This document shows, piece by piece, positions 55,690 through 64,000 of a stretch of 64,000 nucleotides of DNA. The DNA comes from Siphonodentalium dalli (taxonomy: Eukaryota; Mollusca; Scaphopoda; Gadilida; Siphonodentaliidae). Each line of letters starts with the position of its first letter. The stretch's first letter is position 1. The notes under the pieces are model-generated. The model did not search any database and was not told where the DNA came from. It worked only from the letters and a program-made list of their open reading frames with translations. Made by a program: the position numbers and the translations under genes. The stretch lies in the NCBI GenBank assembly GCA_032622095.1, contig CP136061.1, positions 255,451,582 through 255,515,581 on the forward strand, read 5' to 3'.

Positions 55690-57295
55690 AATGTTTAGAT
55701 AATAAGTTCAACAAACGACCTAAAAGGGTTAAACTTATTATCTGAACATTTTCAATGGGATAACTACTCACTAGTGATGTTACGGTATAGAAAGGGTCAA
55801 ACTTATTATCTGAATATTTGCTATGTGATAACTACTCATCAGTGATGCTCTAGTATAGAAAGGGTTAAACTTATTATCTGAACATTTCCTATGGGATAAC
55901 TACTCAACAATGATGCGTTAGTATAGAAAGGGCTACACTTATTATCTGAACATTTCCTATGTTATAACTACTCACCAATGATGTTTTAGTATAGAAAGGG
56001 TTAGACTTATTATCTGAACATTTCCTATGTTATAACTACTCACCAATGATGTTTTAGTACATAAAGGGTTAGACTTATTATCTGAACATTTCCTATGAGA
56101 TAACTACTCAACAATGATGCTTTAGTATAGGAAGGCTAAACTTATCTGAACATTTGCTATGTGATAACTACTCAACAATGATGCGTTAGTATAGAAAGGG
56201 CTACACTTATTATCTGAACATTTCTTATGTTATAACTACTCACCAATGATGTTTTAGTATAGAAAGGGTTAGACTTATTATCTGAACATTTCCTATGTTA
56301 TAACTACTCACCAATGATGTTTTAGTACATAAAGGGTTAGACTTATTATCTGAACATTTCCTATGAGATAACTACTCAACAATGATGCTTTAGTATAGGA
56401 AGGCTAAACTTATCTGAACATTTGCTATGTGATAACTACTCACCAATGACGTTTAGGAGATAAACATACCCTGTTGAGTTGTACATTCTGGGATTCGAGC
56501 ATGAACACAGTTTGTGAACGAGCCGGCTTGCCGGCGAGTTCACAAACTGTTTCATGCTCGAATCCCAGAATGTACAACGAAACAGGGTACGTTTATCTCC
56601 ATTGTAATTCAATCTAGCAAGGAATTTGCAAAAAAACTGTATGAAAAGTGTCATTTTCATGACACGAATCGAGACTTTTATTTCGCCGTTGTCACCGTGC
56701 ACAAATCATTGTGTTTGTTCATTGCGTTACTCGGAACACTGCTCCGTAACCATTTCCTGTGGGGCGGGTTGGCTCGTTTCATTACTCCGTTCTGCGCCGA
56801 TGAAATTGTACCGTGTCACATTCAGATTTGATGCACGCTGAAGCGGCCGATGAACGGTATCTATAGACAACAACGCGCGGGTGTGCTCGTTTCGCTACTC
56901 GTTCTGCGCCGATGAAATTTGACCGTGCTACATTCAGATTTGATGCACGCTGAAGCGGCCGATGTCGGTGAATCGAAAACGAAAGTTCGCCGCTCTCGGC
57001 CAATCAGAATGCTTGTTTTTAGTGACAAATACTCAATTGAATTACAATTTAGTATAGAAAGGGTTAGACTTATTATCTGAACATTTCCTATATGGCATAA
57101 CTGCTCACCAATGATGCTTTAGTATTGAAAGGGTTAAACTTATTAGCTGAACATTTACAATGTGATAACTACTCACCAATGATGTTTTAGTACAGAACGG
57201 GTTAGACTTATTATCTGAACATTTCCTATGGGATAACTACTCACCAATGATGCTTTAGTATAGATATTGTTAAACTTATTATCTGAATATTAAAT
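55690..57295 (+). repeat. 68-bp satellite array with 268-bp higher-order repeat
   Basis: Unit: GATGTTTTAGTATAGAAAGG, GTTAGACTTATTATCTGAAC, then ATTTCCTATGTTATAACTAC and TCACCAAT. About 11 units lie left and 3-4 right of an inserted element (56456-57047). A block of four units starting near 55911 repeats at 56179, a 268-bp higher-order period. The left edge carries an inverted junction shared with the small array at 15.5 kb. Confidence 0.93.
56456..57047. mobile_element. 592-bp insertion in the satellite, with a 145-bp palindrome
   Basis: The satellite unit is interrupted after GTTTA and resumes at TTTAGTATAG, giving a candidate TTTA target duplication. The insertion opens with a palindrome, GGAGATAAAC to GTTTATCTCC (56456-56600), centred near 56528. 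It contains a ~112-bp direct duplication (56769-56966) with TTCAGATTTGATGCACGCTG. Open frames here are interrupted and unrecognised. Confidence 0.75.
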
Positions 57296-58024
57296 TAGTA
57301 AAATTACGACATGCATGTTTCCCCAAATATCTTTCCACATTCTTAAGTTACCATAAGTACTAGATCATTTCATAGATATATATGCTGGCTACGCCCGAAG
57401 AGTCTTACTTCGCTAGTCCAAACCCTGCACTCTTAAGTTCCAGGGCCTGATATTATAATTAAATTATTTATGTTTACTAATTATTTGTTTTGTCCCCCCC
57501 CCCCAATTTTTTTCTTTTCGTTAGTACTGTTTTCTTTTTACTTTTTAAAGTTCCGTGAATGTTGCGGATAAGCTAATTAACCAAACACTGATTCCAATTA
57601 AACTGTCAATGTAAGTTTGCTAATCCCCTCTAATGTGAAACAGATTAGTGATCTAAATTGTCCCACTATTTACCCTTTAACTCTTTGTCCCACGAGTCCA
57701 ATGTTATAATGGATCAGCTGCCAATTGCTTCCACTGCCAATTTAATGCATTAAGGGGGGGGGGGGTCAAGTGACCAATTTTGAATGGGGATTTTCATGCA
57801 AATCTGCGGAGCAAATGTTACAGAGTTGCACGTACTTCTGAGTGTGAGAATATAGTTATTGCAAAACTGTATAATTTACCTGGCGCGCTAGCTCCCAGTT
57901 AAATATTATGAGTGTTCAATCCTCTTTGGTTTCCCGACATAACTTTTTCTCCGGAGATATATCTGGAAATCGAAATCTGAAATCCCCATTTAAAATTGTT
58001 CACTGCATGCATGGACCCTATAGG
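57296..58024. other. Non-coding stretch
   Basis: C and G homopolymer tracts near 57495 and 57755; nothing else recognised. Confidence 0.5.
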
Positions 58025-58274
58025 GGCAAGCCAAACCGCTATTTAATATTAATTTTACTTTTGTAAAATAAAATGATACTTTATTTCACTTAAGTGGAAT
58101 AAAATGACGTTTTATTTTACTTAAGTAAAATAAAGTGTCATTTTATTTTACTTAAGTGAAATAAAGCGCCATCTACATGGTTTTATTTTACTTAAGTAAA
58201 ATAAAATCACACTTTATTTTACTTAAGTAAAATAAAATGCTTAAAATTAATATTAAATAGCGGTTTGGCTTGCC
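58025..58274. mobile_element. 250-bp TIR element filled with TTTTACTTAAGTAAAA palindromes
   Basis: Ends GGCAAGCCAAACCGCTATTT and its complement. The whole interior is five to six tandem palindromes of the type TTATTTTACTTAAGTAAAAT. The centre CTTAAG is the same as in the GC-rich palindromes at 6987-7150, but the flanks differ completely. Confidence 0.88.
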
Positions 58275-60579
58275 ATATGACCCACCCCTTAACATAACAT
58301 GTTTTGGCCGATGCTGTACGGTGGACCCAGTCTGAGTTATTAAATATAGTGAAGAATGCCAACAAAAATAATGATTCCACACGACTCATGCTCAATCGTT
58401 TTCAGTCAAAATCAGAAGACACAGATTAGCAGAGTTTCATTGATGTACCACAAGTAAGGTCGTTATGTTTACGTTGTTTTGTTTGACTTATTTATGTTTA
58501 AACGAATATGTTTAGATGTGTAACATGTGTTCCGTAGTTCCATGGCTTACATACTCATTTCAGCCAAACATTGGCTGTTTATTTCACACCTGTTTCTGGG
58601 ATAACCTGTGTGTCGACTGAGAACCTGTGTGTCAATTGAGGAGAACACACGGAGGATTGTGTAAATGTTAGCCCAAACGACATTTCGAAGTAACGACGGG
58701 TTTGTTGTTTATTTCGAGGAATAATACCGCATCATATGAATTCAGTCCAAATATATTGACAGGTGTCAAGGGTCTTAACTCTATACTGAGCAATAAAAAA
58801 CTAATATTAATAAATACCGAGTATATTTAATTTAACGCCAATGGGTCGTGTATGTGCGTTTAAGAGTGTATTTATGCCTAAAGCAAAGTGAAATAACGAT
58901 CTTAAAATGAATTGGCCGGTATATTTTATTAGTTATCAGGGTTACCAGGGTCGTAGTTGCATAAATTACAATATATTTTATGTTTATGCTAAGATAACTT
59001 GATCGGTATTGAGGTTAACACAAATCCCATATATGGAAATTCCAAATATGGAAAGTGACGTGCGCAAAACAGATACAATGGTCTTACTTAAAACGAAGCA
59101 ATAATGATAACAACAAACACCGACCCAGTTAAATAATGACATTAAATGGCGCTGTATTGCGTCTTTACGAGTGTGTTGATGTCTCTATCATGTGATTAAC
59201 TAATTAAAAATTATTTCGCCTACATATTTCGATAATTATCAGGTCCGCAGTTCGATTATGAAACGTTAAGATTATTGCTTGGTATTTGTTTCAAATCAGA
59301 TAGCTGCATCTCGGTTATCTGGATCAGATATATTTATAGCGTCGAAGCGAAGAAATGTTGTCAAATTCCACGTCTGAATACGCGTCTTATTCTCACTTAT
59401 ACCGTGTTTATATCAGTTTTATTCTATGTGTTGTTGTGTATTGTATTACTTTGATCAAGGTTGCGCTTTTGTTATTCTCACAAAAGGTAAATTTGATGCG
59501 TGTTTGATGCGTGTTTACATTTCAAAATTTCGTCTGCCGTGTACAGTAACACTAAGAGTGCGACGGAATTCCACATGTCCGAGCGCCATTGATTCCTTAA
59601 TTACGAGACTAATTTATCGAATGAGGTCAAATTTTCGCATATAACAAGACTCGTATGTTATTCTGCACCATTCTGCCGACTTTCATTTCGCATTATTTTC
59701 GTTTTTATCGAAAAATAATCGTTCTCTATGCCTATGGACTGGAGATTCCCATGTAAATTTTTTCAACCAAAAACAATTCATTGTTTTGCCAATTTCAAGC
59801 TAGTTTATAGCATGGTCATGGCATAATTTGGCCTAGCGAGTGTCGGTAGACGTTTCTTGAGTGTGCACAACAAATTTTGGTCCCAACGAAGCAGGCTAAA
59901 ATCCTGAAATTTGTCAATTTTACTTTGCGTGTGAAGAAAATATTCATTTAAACTTCCAAAATTGGTTGAAATATGCTCAACAACATTCAGTTGAATGGTG
60001 GCATTATTTATAGTCACCGACTAACTTCCACGATGAATCAAATTTGTTTTTATTGGTGACAATTATGTCGCGAGAGATAAAAATGTAAAAAAATTTAAGA
60101 AAATGTTAAATTTTAGCTCATTTTAAGACTTTAATTGCTTGTAGATCGGTGTTAATTATCTTCGTCAATGATGTCATGTCACGCTTGTTAATAATTCATT
60201 TGTTCGGAAATACTTATTGGGGGTCGAAATGTATAAAATTTAACTACCACCACTTCCAAAAACAACACCGATAAACAATAACGCTCTTTGTTCCATGCAA
60301 TGGAAATGGCTATTTATTGTCCTGATATCAGTGATATAAATGAATGCCTAAAATTAGTATTATCCTGAAATAAATTTATGCCACTTTGGCGAACATGGGA
60401 ACCACGGTACAATTTATGCCATTTAGACACACTTCAGAGTGAAATCAGGGCTTATATTTCGGCGAGAATCCAAATCTAGATTCTCGTAAATATTCTTGCA
60501 AATTACCCTGGATTCTCGTGAAAAAGTATATATGGATTCTCGCAAAATCAGATGAAATATATGCCCTGGAAATATAGCA
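58275..60579. other. Non-coding stretch, nothing recognised
   Basis: 2.3 kb of AT-rich DNA with only short open frames. No repeat match noticed apart from a TAGATTCTCG/GGATTCTCG cluster near 60470-60545. Confidence 0.5.
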
Positions 60580-61620
60580 AATCGTTTAATGCTTTAGAAG
60601 TTTTGTTTTCGGAGATTTATATATATGCTTAAAGACGTATTATGGACTTGTTATGGACTTTTTTCGGGTGCGAGAAATTGATAAGTTAGTGATCAGGCAC
60701 TTTTCCAACCTGGGGAATGTTATCATTCTACTAACATCACTGAAAATTTCCAAAAATATCTACCACACCACTTCATAGAGAACATCGTCTGAACTACTCC
60801 AAATTGTAAATATTTACATCTCGATTCGGGGCGCAACTATAGGCTATAATTAAACAAAAATGATTTCGCCATTGAGAGTCATTGCATTTAACTAATATAT
60901 AAGAATGACGTTGTGTATCATCCATTTGGATGAATATTCGTAACGAATAACTACTTTGAGAAAGATTATTCTTAATTTCTATTTGATCACTCTGCCCGGT
61001 GTCTGCCGGAGTGTTTCACATCACTTTAATCAAGGAAGACTGTTCAGAAAAACTGCATTTCAAGAAATCGTTTAATGCTTTAGAATTTTGGTTTTCGGAG
61101 ATTTATATATATGCTTAAAGACATATTATGGACTTGTTATGGACTTTTTCGGGTGCGAGAAATTGATAAGTTAGTGCTCAGGCACTTTGCCAACCTGGGG
61201 AATGTTATCATTCTACTAACATCACTGAAAATTTCCAAAAAAATCTACCACACCACTTCATAGAGAACATCGTCTGAACTACTCCAAATTGTAAATATTT
61301 ACATCTCGATTCGGGGCGCAACTATCAGCTATAATTAAACAAAAATGATTTCGCCATCGAGAGTCATTGTATTTAACTAATATATAAGAATGACGTTGTG
61401 TATCATCCATTTAGATTAATATTGTATATATTTAACTGTTATTATCTCCATACCTATGTATGTATAGGTTTATGAGAAATAAACTGATTGATTGATAACA
61501 AATAACTACTTTGAGAAAGATTATTCTTAATTTCTATTTGATCACTCTGCCCGTTGTCTGTCGGAGTGTTTCACATCACTTTAATCAAGGAAGACTGTTC
61601 AGAAAAACTGCATTTCAAGA
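60580..61620 (+). repeat. 486-bp tandem duplication of dispersed repeat R4
   Basis: The copies start AATCGTTTAATGCTTTAGAA at 60580 and 61066. They are nearly identical up to AACTGCATTTCAAGA. The second copy carries about 70 extra bases at 61425-61500 ending AAATAAACTGATTGATTGAT, which look like the tail of a truncated LINE. Confidence 0.92.
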
Positions 61621-61689
61621 TCACCAAACAACTTTCCTTTTTAGGGCCACCACATCTTTCCAAAGATCATTCTTCCATTTTGCTATCAA

Positions 61690-61865
61690 AGACCGAAAAA
61701 TGTCGTTAAACTAGAGATCCAAATACCCACTAAGGGCCCCTATATCTTGAAATATTAAAGACCGAGAATGTCGTTAAACTATAAAGACCGAAAAATGTCG
61801 TTAAACTAGAGATCCAAATACCCCCTATATCTTGAGATATTATAAAGACCGAAAAATGTCATTAA
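61690..61865. repeat. Short tandem words AAAGACCGAAAAATGTCGTT
   Basis: Three to four irregular copies of AAAGACCGAAAAATGTCGTT plus AAACTAGAGATCCAAATACC; the array continues after the element at 63854-63925. Confidence 0.85.
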
Positions 61866-62379
61866 GGGCGCGTACACATGAAGCTGCAAGAAAATATCTG
61901 CAAGAAAATATCAGGTACAATTGTACTCTGATATTTTCTTGCTGTAAAGATTACGCCCGTGAGAAAGCGGCGGGTTAGTTGACGTTGATTGAGCTCAATG
62001 TGACTAGTGTTAGTCGTGTTTGTTGAAGTGAATTAGTGCGGACAAACAACCTATAGTCCATATCGAATATTCATAGAGTTATAAAGTGTTATGGAAAATT
62101 TAAAAGGCCACCTATTTTAACGAGAAAGGAACGTGTCCTCGTCGTTGGAGTAGGGATGTGTGTTCAGGGACGCGATGAGCTCTGATGTATGTTCTCATTA
62201 CTTGATATTCCAACCAGTGTAACTAGTTGCACATCTTCCTACTTTTGGTAAAAATTTTGGTTTGGTTCATCTATGCATCCCCTCTATGCATACAGTCCAA
62301 ATTAAAGTAACACAACTAAATCAAGGCATGTGAGGTACCAAATTATAAAGCATCCCCATACACACAGAGGGTTTCCGTT

Positions 62380-62490
62380 CGGGGTGTCCACCTTGGGAAT
62401 TTCTAACTGCACCCCCCCCCCCCTTGAATCAGAATCATACCAAACACAAGTTTTCCATAATTCCATTTGCACCCTCCTTGCACCGTAGTG
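62380..62490. repeat. C-tract dispersed repeat R2, copy 3
   Basis: GTGTCCACCTTGGGAATTTC, a C tract, GAATCAGAATCATACCAAAC and TTGCACCGTAGTGCTC match the other two R2 copies. Confidence 0.8.
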
Positions 62491-62559
62491 CTCTTAGGCA
62501 TAATATTAGACCATGGTTCGGCCCGGTGTGCGAAAATTTTGTAATCTGAACAGGGGGGG

Positions 62560-62860
62560 GGGGGGGGTCGGAAAAAAATTTCAGGCACGTATGGCATTTT
62601 TTCCCTTACGATCATTTTTTGTACCCACCCACCCCCACCGCCAATTTTTTTTTCCGTTTTCGGCAGTTTTTTCCGACCATTTTTTGACACTAAAACAGAG
62701 ATTTTCGGGGGGAAATTCACTGTAAACAGCTGTATATGAATTTCAGTGCATATTATTTATCATGGATGTTAACATGGACATGTAAATAGGAATGAGTCAT
62801 TTTGAGGTCATTCGGCCAAAAAAACATGGCTGCCAGCGGCCATCTTGGATTTCAAAATTT
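62560..62860. repeat. Dispersed repeat R5, copy 2 (inverted relative to 49 kb)
   Basis: TACCCACCCACCCCCACCGC, AGATTTTCGGGGGGAAATTC and GCCAAAAAAACATGGCTGCC are the reverse complement of words at 49020-49260. Confidence 0.8.
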
Positions 62861-63009
62861 GCAACAAAATACAACACGATAACTGCCTGCAGTCAATTTA
62901 CAGTTAGAATTACATTATTTCTCTCATTCAAAGTGGTTTTCAAGCCCAACTCATTGCCAAAACATTGCCGGAATTTTTTTGTTCACCCCCCCCCCCCCCC
63001 CTGATCTGA

Positions 63010-63530
63010 ACAAGAAAATCGCAAAATCCTACCATCTAGACTAGCCTCAATCATTTCTAGAGTTGGAAATTTCAAACCTGACACCCCACTTAGGTTGGAA
63101 AATTTACATCTGATGACAATTCCAATGACAATGTTGACCAAATATATGACAATATTGTTTTCTTAAATTAACTAGCAGTTTTTGACTTTTGACTGGCCAC
63201 GGGGGAGGGACCAGGACACAAGCTTTCAAAGTGTTGGAAATTTCCAACCTGTCACCCCCCTGAGGTTGGAAAGTTTACAACTGATGACCATTTCAGACCA
63301 AAATTTTTACCAAAAATAGGAAAATATGCAAATATTGGTTCAAAAACAATTAATTCCCCAAAGAAATTTTTTGAAAATCAAACTACAAGAACATTTTCAA
63401 CCTATTGTTGGTGTGAACTTTCCAACTAATGTTTTGGCAGGTATGGAATGTCCAACTGTTGAAAATATTGACCAAAGTTGGGGGGTGAGACACACCCCAA
63501 GCCCCCCCCCCCCCATGTCGCGACGTCTCT
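63010..63530. repeat. Dispersed repeat R3, copy 2
   Basis: CAAGAAAATCGCAAAATCC, GAGTTGGAAATTTCAAACCT, GACCAGGACACAAGCTTTC and ACATTTTCAACCTATTGTTG follow the same order as at 8600-9110. Confidence 0.85.
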
Positions 63531-64000
63531 GTACACACGTATATACATGTATATATAATACATCAGCGGTTCTGACAACCAATATAAAATGGAAATACGT
63601 AGTATGTTGAAACAGACGATACTATTGATGGATCATAACTCGAGTGCTTGAATTGTTACGATCATATCCCTGCGAGATTAGTTAACGGATACCGATGGCC
63701 ACCTATCAAGGTGAACACATATCACCAATTGTCGATAAAATATCAGCGCGCTGCCTTCGTCGGATATTTTCCGGTATTATTTATTTCATTGGTCAAGTAA
63801 GTCACATGGGGCATATCTGATATTTTCTTGCTGGCCATGTGTACGCGCCCTAAACTATTAAAGACCGAAAAATGTCGTTAAACTACAAAGACCGAAAAAT
63901 GTCGTTAAACTAGAGATCCAAACATCCCCATCCCCTATTTTTTTTTTTTTTTAGACAATTAAGAACGAAATATGTCGTTACACCATTAATACATAATTTG

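Larger units (their letters stand above)
61866..63850. mobile_element. PIF/Harbinger-like non-autonomous element, 1985 bp, TAA target duplication
   Basis: Left end GGGCGCGTACACATGAAGCT, right end CATGTGTACGCGCCC, with further inverted similarity through GCAAGAAAATATC. TAA flanks both sides (61863-61865 and 63851-63853). Removing the element and one TAA restores the AATGTCATTAAACTA word of the surrounding tandem repeat. A GGG… end and a 3-bp TWA duplication are family traits of PIF/Harbinger. No transposase is present; the interior holds copies of R2, R5 and R3. Confidence 0.8.

Noticed and set aside
56514-57003. 105-codon frame and its neighbours
   Set aside because: The frame starts inside a palindrome and runs through a direct duplication in an inserted element; no domain recognised.

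Overview
This is eukaryotic genomic DNA that is AT-rich, intron-containing and very dense in repeats. The phase-matched splice sites, C2H2 zinc-finger exons, long minisatellites, fold-back and TIR elements and non-LTR retrotransposon fragments all fit a metazoan. The style of repeats (internal tandem arrays in mobile elements, homopolymer C/G tracts, short-tailed LINE ends) suggests a marine invertebrate such as a mollusc, but nothing in the window proves the taxon. I see no rRNA, tRNA, CRISPR or bacterial-type genes. Most open frames come from repeats.

Protein-coding content: five exons, all on the plus strand between 10.1 and 39.6 kb, form the only convincing coding material. Exon A (10169-10388) has an ATG and ends in phase 1 at a good donor. 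Exon B (11737 to 14577 or 14663) and exon C (18681 to 19877 or 19918) each start in phase 1 after a good acceptor. Each carries one C2H2 finger in a shared context and has a strong phase-1 donor just before its end, so both are symmetric 1-1 modules. Exons D (32772-34843) and E (37632-39616) are recent tandem duplicates, also open in phase 1 from a shared acceptor, and each ends with six zinc fingers. Because every junction is phase 1, A can be joined in frame to B, C, D or E, and B and C can be inserted or skipped without a frameshift. The simplest reading is one multi-finger gene with cassette or alternative terminal exons, or a cluster of related genes; transcripts are needed to decide.

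Layout: 1-10 kb holds a 28-bp minisatellite, fold-back and TIR elements and GC-palindrome arrays. 10-20 kb holds exons A-C, with hairpin elements abutting the exon ends and a 1.4-kb inverted repeat just before the acceptor of exon C. 20-31 kb is repeats, including a 2.7-kb 42-bp satellite and LINE/SINE-like pieces. 31-40 kb is the D/E segmental duplication. 40-50 kb holds a 6-kb TIR element with 1.2-kb arms and a 2-kb TIR element with subterminal palindrome arrays. 50-64 kb is mostly non-coding, with a 68-bp satellite, large palindromes, a small CTTAAG-palindrome element and a PIF/Harbinger-like element with a recognisable 3-bp target duplication.

Two themes deserve follow-up. First, the D/E paralogues differ mainly at the DNA-contacting residues of their fingers, which suggests diversification of binding specificity. 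Second, at least three sequence-unrelated inverted-repeat elements share the same design: terminal inverted repeats plus arrays of a short perfect palindrome.
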